Positions 50,092-58,219 of a DNA stretch of 64,000 bases are shown here, one piece after another. The stretch's first letter is position 1, and every line of letters begins with the position of its first letter. The notes beneath the pieces were generated by a model. It searched no databases and was not told where the DNA came from. It was given only the letters and a program-made list of their open reading frames with translations. Source of the stretch: Sipunculus nudus. Its lineage: Eukaryota > Annelida > Sipuncula > Golfingiida > Sipunculidae. The stretch is taken from contig CM049312.1 in assembly GCA_026874595.1 (NCBI GenBank), forward strand, positions 25,165,956 through 25,229,955. The letters are read 5' to 3'. Both the position numbers and the translations under genes were made by a program.

Positions 50092-50190
50092 CCGATCCCC
50101 ATACAGTATTCTCCCGGGGGCGAGGCCCCCATGACGATCCTTCCATATATTTCCTTATGGGGGCCTCGCCCCCAGTATATATTCTTTTTA

Positions 50191-50900
50191 GGGATCGATC
50201 CCACATAAAGTATTTTCCCCTGGGGGCGAGGCCCCCACCACGGGCCTTCCATGTAATTCCTTATGGGGGCCTTGCCCCCTGTGTATATTCTTTTTAGGGA
50301 TCGATCCCACATAAAGTATTTTCCCCTGGGGGCGAGGCCCCCACCACGGGCCTTCCATGTAATTCCTTATGGGGGCCTCGCCCCCTGTGTATATTCTTTT
50401 TAGGGATCGATCCCCCATAAAATATTATTCCCGGGGGCGAGGCCCCCACCACGGGCCCTCCATGTAATTCCTTATGGGGGCCTCGCCCCCTGTGTATATT
50501 CTTTTTAGGGATCGATCCCACATAAAGTATTATCACCTGGGGGCGAGGCCCCCACCACGGGCCTTCCATGTAATTCCTTATGGGGGCCTCGCCCCCTGTG
50601 TATATTCTTTGTAGGGATCGATCCCCCATAAAATATTATTCCCGGGGGCGAGGCCCCCACCACGGGCCCTCCATGTAATTCCTTATGGGGGCCTCGCCCC
50701 CTGTGTATATTCTTTTTAGGGATCGATCCCACATAAAGTATTATCACCTGGGGGCGAGGCCCCCACCACGGGCCTTCCATATATTTCCTTATGGGGGCCT
50801 CGCCCCCGGGAATAATACTTTATGGGGGCCTCGCCCCCTGGGTATATTCTTTGTAGGGATCGATCCCACATAAAGTATTCTTCCCGGGGGCGAAGCCCCC
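50191..50900 (-). repeat. Right array: seven ~105-bp units, inverted
   Basis: GGGATCGATCCC recurs at 50191, 50297, 50403, 50508, 50614, 50719 and 50856. Units are the reverse complement of the left array. The last interval is longer (137 bp), indicating a rearranged unit. There are seven units here against ten on the left. Confidence 0.92.
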
Positions 50901-51172
50901 ACCACGAGCCCTGTGGAGAAATTTCTATAGGGGCCTCGGCCCCAGGGGAGACTCTGTGGTGATCGGAACGATCCCATTGTGCTTTGACATGCGTTGCACA
51001 CCGTTGGCTTTCCCAGTACCGATGATACCCGACGATCACTCTTTAACCATTCACATCCGTATACGAACCACCTAGGACTCCCCTGTTCCCCCCCCCCCCC
51101 CCTTGTGACCCCTGTTGACCTTTCACCTCCGACCCGATCCCACTCACAACTCCCCTGTTCCCCCCCCCAGGC

Positions 51173-51464
51173 GACCCCTGCTGACCTTTCACCCGATCCC
51201 ACCTAGGTCTTCTTGTTCCCCCCCCCCGGCGACCCCTGTTGACCTTTCACCTCCAACCTCGTCGACCCCAACCGACCTTTCACATCCAACCGACCTACAA
51301 CCGGTCCATTTCTGACTTGACCCCTGCTGACCTTTCACCCGATCCCACCTAGGTCTTCTTGTTCCCCCCCCGGCGACCCCTGTTGACCTTTCACCTCCAA
51401 CCTCGTCGACCCCAACCGACCTTTCACATCCAACCGACCTACAACCGGTCCATTTCTGACTTGA
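51173..51464. repeat. Right-arm outer tandem duplication (146-bp unit)
   Basis: 'gacccctgctgacctttcac' at 51173 recurs at 51319 and the following ~146 bp are repeated almost exactly, including 'ccaacctcgtcgacccc' and 'ccgacctacaaccggtcc'. The left arm carries one shorter equivalent around 48530-48620. Confidence 0.8.
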
Positions 51465-51633
51465 ACCACACAACCGACCCCTGGTCCACAACTCTACTAC
51501 TTCTTGACATAAGGCAGAGGGAGGGGCCGCCCCCTCCCCCCCTCAAGTCCCCCCCTCCCCCACAGGGGAGCCGTCTGGGACCCAAAAGCGCCCATAGAGC
51601 GCTCTCAACTGATAGTATAATAGACTCGGCCTG

Positions 51634-51641
51634 CTTATATA
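51634..51641 (-). promoter_or_regulatory. Inward-facing TATA box, right arm
   Basis: Mirror copy of the left-arm TATA box (CTTATATA on the plus strand, TATATAAG on the minus strand). The pair drives convergent transcription towards the apical hairpin if active. Confidence 0.5.
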
Positions 51642-51889
51642 GTAGGGTTGTGGACACATTGAAATCTTTGGTGTGCGGCAGATTTCACGTTTGTGCAAGA
51701 TGTACGCGCAAACTGAAAAAGATATCGCAAATGTTACTCGTTGAACGCTTGAAGCATATTTTTCCAAAGATTTTAGCATATATTTCGTAAATGTTGTGTA
51801 GACCATTGTCCGGCAAATGGCCATTTTGTGTTGCTGACCAATATGTTGGCGTCAGTATCGCCACCTGCCGACGACAAGTGGAACTATAT

Positions 51890-52395
51890 CAGATAGACAA
51901 CGGATTTATCTGATTCATGTTGCACACATGAAACAACATTTGTGCGGACTACATACTTTAATTGAACTGGATGTTTTGTGTGTCTGTATGTATTTATAAA
52001 ATGTATCAGAAAATAATCATGAATCACATATGCGGATGATCATGGCATAAAGAAGACCGTGAAAACTTTCATATTTTATTCATTATATAAGTTCCATGTG
52101 ATAAGTTCCACACGTATAGTGACGTAGATTCAGGCAAAACATTGTTAAAAATAACGAGTAAAACAAGTTTTTAGACACATTTTTGGAATATTGTCACATA
52201 TGCATTTATTTAAAATTTCGTTTTCTGAGTTTGGAAGTATCAAGTGTTATCAACATCTATAAGTATGTTTGTCGTATCTGGTTGATCAGATCCATATAAC
52301 ATCTGGCTGTTCAAACGATGTTCGTGCATTCGCATTGGATGTGCCTAAAATATACATCTCGGTGACGAATGGTTTTTGCTGTACCCGTCTTCTCT
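51890..52395. other. Non-coding spacer right of the inverted repeat
   Basis: AT-richer than the flanking virus-like genes, with no ORF of note. It ends where the ~125-bp repeat array begins. Confidence 0.5.
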
Positions 52396-52815
52396 GACAC
52401 ATCTCGTCCTTGGAAACGTAGCAGGTTGTTTACGTATGTCTCAAGCTATCCTGGTTTCATACTGTTCTGTGACCTGAATAAGTCACAATAACCCGTAAAC
52501 AAGACAATGAATCATCTCTTGTCTGCCACATAACGGCCTTGAAAACGTAGCATGTTGTTTACGTATGTATCAAGCTATCCTGGTTTCATACTGCTCTGTG
52601 ACCTGAATATGTCACATTCACCCGTAAACAAGACAATCAATCATCTCTTGTCTGACACGTTGCGTCCTTGAAAACGTAGCATCTTGTTTACGTATGTATC
52701 AAGCTATCCTGGTTTCATACTGCTCTGAGGCCTGAATATGTCACATTCACCCGTAAACAAGACAATTAATCATCTCTTGTCTGCCACACCACGTCCTTGA
52801 AAACGTAGCACGTTG
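52396..52815. repeat. Tandem repeat with GTAAACAAG motif (~125-bp unit)
   Basis: About three full units and a partial one. Each contains 'ccttgaaaacgtagca', 'ttgtttacgtatgt', 'caagctatcctggtttcata', 'gtgacctgaat' and 'cccgtaaacaagaca'. GTAAACAAG occurs at 52495, 52624 and 52753. Inverted, diverged copies lie at 53865-54110 on the other side of gene 53053-53610. Confidence 0.85.
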
Positions 52816-53052
52816 AAAGTATACGCTCTAGTTATGCAATGCTCTACACCTGTCACGATGACATGTACTGGGCTGCAGCACTGATTCCTGTACACAATAT
52901 GAGTCATTCGTTTCGTTTTAACTTGTGGCGTGAAAACATATGCATGACTCGGCAATCTGGTCAAGTGTTATAAACATTCGGTTTTACACGCTCACGTCAT
53001 ATACAATACATCTGTCAAACGCTTGTTCACCATATTTGGCGTCACACGCATC

Positions 53053-53610
53053 TTACGCAGCGTCCTCACTGGTACCAACATCCTTCGTCTCGACCACCGT
53101 TACGTCGTGGTCTATCAGGACAGAAGCAGCCTTCGGTGGTACCTTCGCTTTTTTCATCCGCCTTTTCGCAAACCATGCCATGTAGTACTGTTGACCAGGT
53201 GTGTCGTTCACGGATACGAGACAGGGAAGCCCGTCGTACCTGACACCCAATCTGAAGTGGCGGAGATTGATCTCCCGGGCGTAAGACGGGAAACAGTGCC
53301 GAACAAACTGTTCTTTCCACCAGTCGGCTACGCCCTTGCACATAGTTAATCGGCCGTTGTCGTAATAGTCCTTGTAACAGTCCCATTCCCCCCAAACGTG
53401 CCGGATGAACCGGGACTGTGCCGGAATGCGGCCGAGTAACCAGTCCCACCTCCTAAACAGTGTTTGACAGTGCAGACATTGCCAACCATCTTGGGTTTGT
53501 TGCCCGGTGGGGTCGACGATCTCTTCATCACTAGGCGAGGGCACAGTTTGTGGTGGAGGCGCAGTTGGTAACGGGGGATCTCCGCACTGTCCGATGCTCT
53601 TCAATGCCAT
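53053..53610 (-). CDS. Unknown protein with CxxC module, member of a divergent pair
   Basis: 185 residues from the ATG at 53610 (MALKSIGQCGDPPLP). The in-frame sequence upstream starts with GTG and is not a eukaryotic start, yet it resembles the leader of the plus-strand neighbour. After a Pro-rich N-terminus the protein has WQCLHCQTLFRRWDWLL (possible zinc-binding CxxC), an aromatic-rich centre (HVWGEWDCYKDYYDNG, WWKEQF) and a basic stretch AKRRMKKAKVPPK. No family recognised. The N-terminal 15 residues match the protein at 54252, so the two share an exon-less 5' module, probably by inverted duplication. Confidence 0.65.
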   Translation of the reverse strand: MALKSIGQCGDPPLPTAPPPQTVPSPSDEEIVDPTGQQTQDGWQCLHCQTLFRRWDWLLGRIPAQSRFIRHVWGEWDCYKDYYDNGRLTMCKGVADWWKEQFVRHCFPSYAREINLRHFRLGVRYDGLPCLVSVNDTPGQQYYMAWFAKRRMKKAKVPPKAASVLIDHDVTVVETKDVGTSEDAA

Positions 53611-53864
53611 GATAGACTGGGGAATGGCAGCCAGGACCACGTGTGTATTTTAACTGATAACTCCTGTGGCCAGAAGGGGCTGCAACACTGGTATGGTTCT
53701 GCATGAGACACCGAGAAACTTTTATACGTGGGGTGTAAGTGTGGGGGGGGGGGCAAAAATAATTCATACTGCACACGCAACAGACATGAGCACAACAGCC
53801 ACGACACAAACGTCTCTAATGTGTCCGGGAAGTATCACACTCACCGGTTATCAACATGACTGAT

Positions 53865-54110
53865 CAATCCTGGTTTACTACGTTTTCAAGGACGTGACGT
53901 GTTAGACAAGGAAAAATGATTGATTGGCTTGTTTACGGGTGAATGTGACGGATTCAGATCACGGAGCAGTATGAAACAACGCAGGTCACGGAGCAGTATG
54001 AAACAACGGTAGTTCTAACAATACGTAAACAACTTGCTACGTTTTCAAGGCCGTGACGTGGCAGACAAGGAAAGATTAATGAGCTTGTTTACGGGTGTAT
54101 GTGACGGATT
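53865..54110. repeat. Inverted copies of the ~125-bp regulatory-looking repeat
   Basis: Two units containing 'cgttttcaagg(a/c)cgtgacgtg' and 'cttgtttacgggtg', the reverse complement of the 52396-52815 array. They lie between the divergent genes 53053-53610 and 54252-54791, i.e. in their shared upstream region. Confidence 0.8.
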
Positions 54111-54204
54111 AAGGACACAGGACAGACGTGTGTATGACTTGGTGAACGTGTGTGGTTTGTTAGGGCTGCTGCCCGCACAGTGTGATACGACTTTCCTCAT
54201 AACG

Positions 54205-54210
54205 TATAAG
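54205..54210 (+). promoter_or_regulatory. TATA box of the PPxY protein gene
   Basis: TATAAG in 'aacgtataagttacg', 47 nt upstream of the ATG at 54252. The upstream in-frame ATG at 54222 is too close to the TATA box to be in the mRNA. Confidence 0.5.
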
Positions 54211-54251
54211 TTACGAGGCACATGGTCCCGGTTGTCATTCCTCGGTCGATA

Positions 54252-54791
54252 ATGGCATCAAACAGCACAGTGAACTGCGCAGATCTACCGCTACCTAACA
54301 TTGCTTTGCCTCCTTACAGGCAGGCCTATATACATGAGCCTCCGCCTAGTTACGAGCAAGCCGTCCGCTCGAGCGGCACAGGACAGACTGCGGACTTGCG
54401 GGCGCTACTGCAGAAGTACCCCCACGGCCCAACACATGCGGACGAGATCAGAAAGCGTTACCAGGTGAATGAGAAGTTCGTTAGGAAACTGTCCCGAGAC
54501 GTGCGACTGCCGTTTGTGCAGGCAGAGAAACGTGTATTCCTGCACGTCCCCGACGAGGTTCAGTACGCCCTCCACTGGGGAATCATCAGCAAAACCACGT
54601 TAGACATCATCACGGAAAAGACTCCTGTTTTGAGGAAGCAGCGATCGCAGTTCATGTCGCACATGGAACGACGGCCCCTCGAAGATTGGATCATCCTCGA
54701 AGCCATCCTACATTACACCGACTCTCCGGACTTGGCTTCTCCAATCACTGAGACAGTGCAGAAACTAGGGTATGACCTGATGCGCTTGTAA
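54252..54791 (+). CDS. Unknown protein with PPxY-type motifs
   Basis: 179 residues from the ATG at 54252 (MASNSTVNCADLPLP), chosen because it follows the TATA box and matches the N-terminus of the divergent neighbour. Residues about 20-45 are Pro-rich with LPPY and PPPSYEQAV, a PPxY motif of the kind that binds WW domains of Nedd4-type ubiquitin ligases and acts as a late-budding motif in many enveloped viruses (known for that motif class). The remainder is charged and probably helical (HADEIRKRYQVNEKFVRKL). No TM segment or known domain. A matrix or tegument-like role is a guess. Confidence 0.7.
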   Translation: MASNSTVNCADLPLPNIALPPYRQAYIHEPPPSYEQAVRSSGTGQTADLRALLQKYPHGPTHADEIRKRYQVNEKFVRKLSRDVRLPFVQAEKRVFLHVPDEVQYALHWGIISKTTLDIITEKTPVLRKQRSQFMSHMERRPLEDWIILEAILHYTDSPDLASPITETVQKLGYDLMRL

Positions 54792-54969
54792 ATTGCCTCA
54801 TAGGAACGTTGACGTGCTGCAGACGATTAACCGGTACTGTGACATGAATTGCTTTTTTTCGTTTGTTCAGCTCACGTGACCGCCTCGGCTCTTGTGTTCT
54901 CCAGTGTAAACAAGTCGCTTGACACTCCCGCGGTGCATGACTCGTGGTGCATGACTCAGCCTTGAAGGG

Positions 54970-54976
54970 TATTTAA
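54970..54976 (+). promoter_or_regulatory. TATA box of the coiled-coil protein gene
   Basis: TATTTAA at 54970-54976, 50 nt upstream of the ATG at 55026. Upstream lie 'gtaaacaag' (54906-54914) and a repeated 'ggtgcatgactc' (two tandem copies around 54930-54960). Confidence 0.6.
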
Positions 54977-55025
54977 GCGTTGGCGCGAGGGGAGTGTGGC
55001 AGACACGCTACAGTCTCTCTACACG

Positions 55026-55976
55026 ATGGATCGCGCCGAGGGGAACGACATGTTTACTCTTCAGACGAAAGAGGAAATCGCAGCCCGTGACAAAAGGACA
55101 GACAAGCAGATTGTGCGTCCCATTATGCACCAGAAGCTAAATCGTAAGCAGACCGAGCAAATGATCCACTCCGGACTCGACCGAATGGAAGGAAGACTCA
55201 AGAAACACATCGACAGCCTGAACAAACGTGTTTCCGATTTGACAGACCGGGTTGAAATGTTAGAAGAGGGAGCGTCACGTCCTATACAGTCCCAGTGTGA
55301 TTCTGGACACGACAAGAAAAACGAATGTGAACGTAACGATGCCCCTAAAGCAGCAGCAGCAGCAGCTGCACAAACAGCTGAATCACGTGACAAAAAGACC
55401 GACAACCCTGCACAAACAGCTGAATCACGTGACAAAAAGACCGACAAACCTGCACAAACAGCTGAATCGCGTGAACAAAAGGCCGACAAACCTGATGAAA
55501 AGGACGTAGGAGATGGAGCATCAGACCTCACCATTCATGTGTTCTTACCGCCCACAAAAAAGTTGGAACAGGAACAGAAGGGAAAACAAGGTGCGGCTAA
55601 AGAAGGTGCGGCAAAAACAGGTGCGGCAAAACAAGGTGCGGCAAAACAAGGTGCGGCAAAAAAAGGTGCGACTAAAACAGGTGCGACTGCACGCAACCCA
55701 GCTCCGACTATTGTGGAGAAATTTGATGCATTAGTGGAAGGCCCATCAGGAGCTATACCTGTTAAGTTAGCAAATTACTCCAACGGATTGTCTTTGTTTT
55801 GTGCATGCTCTGAATGCCAGCAATGGGTATCCGAAAATCATGACAAACTGGACAAACGTGGGAAGCCTGCAGGGGAATCGCACTCGGGGGTATCTGTGAA
55901 AATGACCAAAAAACCGTCTGAGAGGCCGTTGGATGTTGCACAGGGAACTGCTGGTCCAAAAAAATCCACAGAATGA
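55026..55976 (+). CDS. Coiled-coil, Lys/Ala-repeat protein
   Basis: 316 residues from the ATG at 55026 (MDRAEGNDMFTLQ), the first ATG after the TATA box. Residues about 40-85 form a heptad-rich coiled coil (MIHSGLDRMEGRLKKHIDSL and on). Then come three 14-residue repeats AQTAESRDKKTDxP (the last AQTAESREQKADKP), a short globular stretch, and seven 5-residue GAAKx/GATKx repeats. The C-terminal ~95 residues include LFCACSECQQW with clustered cysteines. The repeats give a strongly basic, histone-tail-like stretch that could bind nucleic acid. A DNA-binding or scaffold role is inferred; no family recognised. AATAAA follows at 56048-56053. Confidence 0.75.
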   Translation: MDRAEGNDMFTLQTKEEIAARDKRTDKQIVRPIMHQKLNRKQTEQMIHSGLDRMEGRLKKHIDSLNKRVSDLTDRVEMLEEGASRPIQSQCDSGHDKKNECERNDAPKAAAAAAAQTAESRDKKTDNPAQTAESRDKKTDKPAQTAESREQKADKPDEKDVGDGASDLTIHVFLPPTKKLEQEQKGKQGAAKEGAAKTGAAKQGAAKQGAAKKGATKTGATARNPAPTIVEKFDALVEGPSGAIPVKLANYSNGLSLFCACSECQQWVSENHDKLDKRGKPAGESHSGVSVKMTKKPSERPLDVAQGTAGPKKSTE

Positions 55977-56047
55977 ATAGAAGATCGATGTCCAGCTGGA
56001 CAGAGCTGAGGACGAATCATGCTTTGGAGGTAACCTGATGCACAGAA

Positions 56048-56053
56048 AATAAA
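56048..56053 (+). terminator. Poly(A) signal of the coiled-coil gene
   Basis: AATAAA about 72 nt after the stop codon at 55974-55976. Confidence 0.6.
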
Positions 56054-56116
56054 TCACGCTTTTGCTTCTTTTTGTGATATACAGTTATGGGGCACCGTTT
56101 ATTCGGCCGACGATGA

Positions 56117-56123
56117 TATAAAA
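56117..56123 (+). promoter_or_regulatory. TATA box of the Cys-rich gene
   Basis: TATAAAA in 'gatgatataaaagtg', 61 nt upstream of the ATG at 56178. Confidence 0.7.
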
Positions 56124-56177
56124 GTGTACAAACAAAGAACTAACCCCTCAGACTCGCATGCATTTCGACTGGTCACC

Positions 56178-56726
56178 ATGGCTGTTTTCGTTCACATGTA
56201 CCCTGCGGCGACACATGAAAATTATAACACGTGCGTCTTGTGCGGATACAGGAAGACGTATGACACTAATCGACCATGCTCTCCTGGAAGCCATCATTTT
56301 CCAGGAGAACACACCACGCTAGATGAGTCACTGGATTGTCTGTTATGCGTCTGCATCGAACCATTGGACGGATGTGCCTCCTTATTTCATCTGGTAGGTG
56401 ATATTCGTGCTCCTCACATCTATGGTGAAATCTTGGGTTACTCCTGTTTTCCTTGTGTGTTTTGCGGATGGCAGTGCGATAGGATGCAGGTGCCGTGTGT
56501 AACTGATGTCGAATGGAAACGGCTGTTGGGAAAATCGGTCTGGCTTACAGACCTGGCATGCGGTGAAAGACGCGCTAGACGATCTCATGAGGTGTCCCGT
56601 TACTGGATGCACAGGCCTGTAAATGCAGTGACCGTTTTGTACAGGCGCGAGATCGGTTTACCTATACTACAGAACCGTACGCGGTACAGGAGTGGATGTA
56701 CATGTCGAGCGTGGTCTTCATGCTGA
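56178..56726 (+). CDS. Cys-rich protein of unknown function
   Basis: 182 residues from the ATG at 56178, which has a good Kozak context (caccATGg) and follows the TATA box; the longer frame upstream begins with GTG. Cysteines cluster as CVLCGYRKTY, CLLCVCIEPLDGC and CFPCVFCGWQC, consistent with several zinc-binding knuckles. The C-terminal part is basic with further Cys (GCTCRAWSSC). No signal peptide or TM segment. It precedes the C2H2 gene on the same strand, which shows a comparable Cys-first layout, so they may be distant paralogues (inference). Confidence 0.7.
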   Translation: MAVFVHMYPAATHENYNTCVLCGYRKTYDTNRPCSPGSHHFPGEHTTLDESLDCLLCVCIEPLDGCASLFHLVGDIRAPHIYGEILGYSCFPCVFCGWQCDRMQVPCVTDVEWKRLLGKSVWLTDLACGERRARRSHEVSRYWMHRPVNAVTVLYRREIGLPILQNRTRYRSGCTCRAWSSC

Positions 56727-56747
56727 CGTAAGCGTATCGTACGTGCA

Positions 56748-56754
56748 TATATAA
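56748..56754 (+). promoter_or_regulatory. TATA box of the zinc-finger gene
   Basis: TATATAA in 'gcatatataatatatg', about 100 nt upstream of the ATG at 56853. Confidence 0.55.
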
Positions 56755-56852
56755 TATATGTAGTGGTTGGAGTGAGCTCAGACGTCAATACAGAGTGAGA
56801 CTGTCAAGGTTATCACTTCGTGTGCAGTGTGCCTTCATCCGTGCATACATAT

Positions 56853-57611
56853 ATGAAAATGGATGATATACTAGAGCTGTCCGATGACTACACAAGCATG
56901 TTTGAGAAGAAAGAAGGGGGACGTACTGCTCCAGAGCTAGAGGTTTGCTGCATCTGCGGGGTTTCGGTATCATGCCTCCGCTCGCATGTTGTTGTATCTC
57001 ATCTGCCTTGGTTCGCTGACCCGATCTCCGCCTGTTCTGTGTGCAGAAGGAATTTCGGCGACATCTGGCATCGCAAAGAACACGAGGACAGATTCCACGC
57101 AGGACGTTCCTGCCTGCTGCACAAGGACACGTATATATGCTACATGATGCCGTATATGCAAAGCATATGCAGAATGTTGGGATGTTCGTACATGAGCAAC
57201 CTCCCGCTGCTCGTGAGAACAAAGGGGTTGCAGCTTACACGTTCCTGTCAGCTTTTAGAAGGTGAGTGTCTGTACTTCGTGTCCTGGACAGGAGAGAGGC
57301 GTGGTTTTAAACCGGAAGACCCGCGTTATCTCAAGGACTGCGCGCACTGGCGTGTGCTGCTACGTCTATTGCACGCAACGAGATACCTGACAGGATACGC
57401 GTCGAGATACTCGAGTGAATACGCGACAGAGAACACTACGCCTGATGACGCCCATTACTCAGGCAACACATGCACGCGCCCCATCCCTGTCGTATCAACC
57501 AGTACACACGGCACCCGTAGAAAACGCTCAAGAGACACTCACGGCGACAGAAAACATAAAACGCGTACACGTAAAAACGCAAAGTCACGGAAACGACGTC
57601 ACCAGAATTAG
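56853..57611 (+). CDS. C2H2 zinc-finger protein with basic C-terminal tail
   Basis: 252 residues from the ATG at 56853 (MKMDDILELSDDY); the longer frame begins with GTG. Residues about 28-85 hold two zinc-finger-like modules: a short one (CCICG...CLRSHVVVSH) and a classical C-x2-C-x12-H-x4-H finger (CSVCRRNF...WHRKEHEDRFH). The middle is Cys- and aromatic-rich. The last ~40 residues are strongly basic (TRRKRSRDTHGDRKHKTRTR), a probable nuclear localisation and nucleic-acid-binding tail. A role as viral transcription regulator is plausible but inferred. AATAAA lies at 57638-57643. Confidence 0.75.
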   Translation: MKMDDILELSDDYTSMFEKKEGGRTAPELEVCCICGVSVSCLRSHVVVSHLPWFADPISACSVCRRNFGDIWHRKEHEDRFHAGRSCLLHKDTYICYMMPYMQSICRMLGCSYMSNLPLLVRTKGLQLTRSCQLLEGECLYFVSWTGERRGFKPEDPRYLKDCAHWRVLLRLLHATRYLTGYASRYSSEYATENTTPDDAHYSGNTCTRPIPVVSTSTHGTRRKRSRDTHGDRKHKTRTRKNAKSRKRRHQN

Positions 57612-57637
57612 CATTCCAGTGGAGAAAACGTATAGAT

Positions 57638-57643
57638 AATAAA
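57638..57643 (+). terminator. Poly(A) signal of the zinc-finger gene
   Basis: AATAAA followed by A-rich sequence, 27 nt after the stop codon at 57609-57611. Confidence 0.65.
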
Positions 57644-57649
57644 AAAAAA

Positions 57650-58121
57650 ACAGTTTATATCCAGTCGACGGCCTTCATGTTTTGTTGGAAAAAAGAGCAT
57701 GGTCTAATTTGATTTTAAATTTAAACGACAGAAATTTAAACTAATGAACATTTCTTCTTAAAACATGACTGAAGGCGCCTTAACATTGGTTTTTAAGGAC
57801 ACTGTCCTTTCCGTCACGTCAAATACTGTGCTTCATCTCAGCGCCATGTTTATTGTTTTGTATGTATGCTTGATTTGCACGCAGTAAAAATATTGTCCTG
57901 CTTTAACGGGTGTCTGTCGTTCTTTACGCATGCCACATTTACACACACCCAAACATGAATCACACAAACATGAATCACGCACCTGATGAATCGCAACAGG
58001 AACAAAAGGCGGGGGAGCTCCCGGTGTATGTTACGTGCATATGAAGGTTATATGTATGTATGTATGGAAACGTATGGCAGGTATCAGTACGAAAAATACA
58101 CTCAATAATATCAAAGTTGTG
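57650..58121. other. Convergent intergenic spacer
   Basis: Between the plus-strand zinc-finger gene and the minus-strand gene 58220-58687. AT-richer than the genes. No ORF, repeat or RNA gene recognised. Confidence 0.5.
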
Positions 58122-58127
58122 TTTATT
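58122..58127 (-). terminator. Poly(A) signal of the myristoylated coiled-coil gene
   Basis: The minus strand reads AATAAA about 95 nt downstream of the stop codon at 58220-58222. Confidence 0.55.
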
Positions 58128-58219
58128 TTGGTTTAATTACATGCTTCATCACGCAGTACTTCGGTAACAAAACACTGTCAGGTACAATGAAACGGAGAAC
58201 CATGCATGTCCGACCTGTG

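Larger units (their letters stand above)
48103..51888. repeat. Large imperfect palindrome (inverted repeat arms ~1.8-1.95 kb)
   Basis: The left arm (about 48103-50053) and right arm (about 50077-51888) are reverse complements with scattered mismatches and unequal tandem-repeat numbers. Landmarks pair across it: the TATA box at 48350-48357 with 51634-51641, 'gagagcgctct', the GGGATCGATCCC sites, and 'ttgccggacaa' at the outer edge. Both flanks beyond it are unique and different. It could be two joined inverted terminal repeats (end-joined or circularised genome), or the internal repeat junction of a herpes-type genome (inference). Confidence 0.9.

Noticed and set aside
48842-50780. Many overlapping ORFs of 75-146 codons reading GSIPKKNI...VVGASPPG on both strands
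   Set aside because: They arise from the 105-bp GC-rich repeat. The same peptides appear in different frames from unit to unit because the period is not a fixed multiple of three, and they have mirror copies in the other arm.
51543-51824. Minus ORF of 93 codons in the right arm and its left-arm counterpart at 48254-48481
   Set aside because: The frames run through the inward TATA box and G-rich repeats, differ in stops between the arms, and show no domain.
55061-55534. 157-codon minus ORF opposite the coiled-coil gene
   Set aside because: Antisense shadow of the 42-bp repeats. It reads Ala/Val/Cys low complexity and has no promoter of its own.
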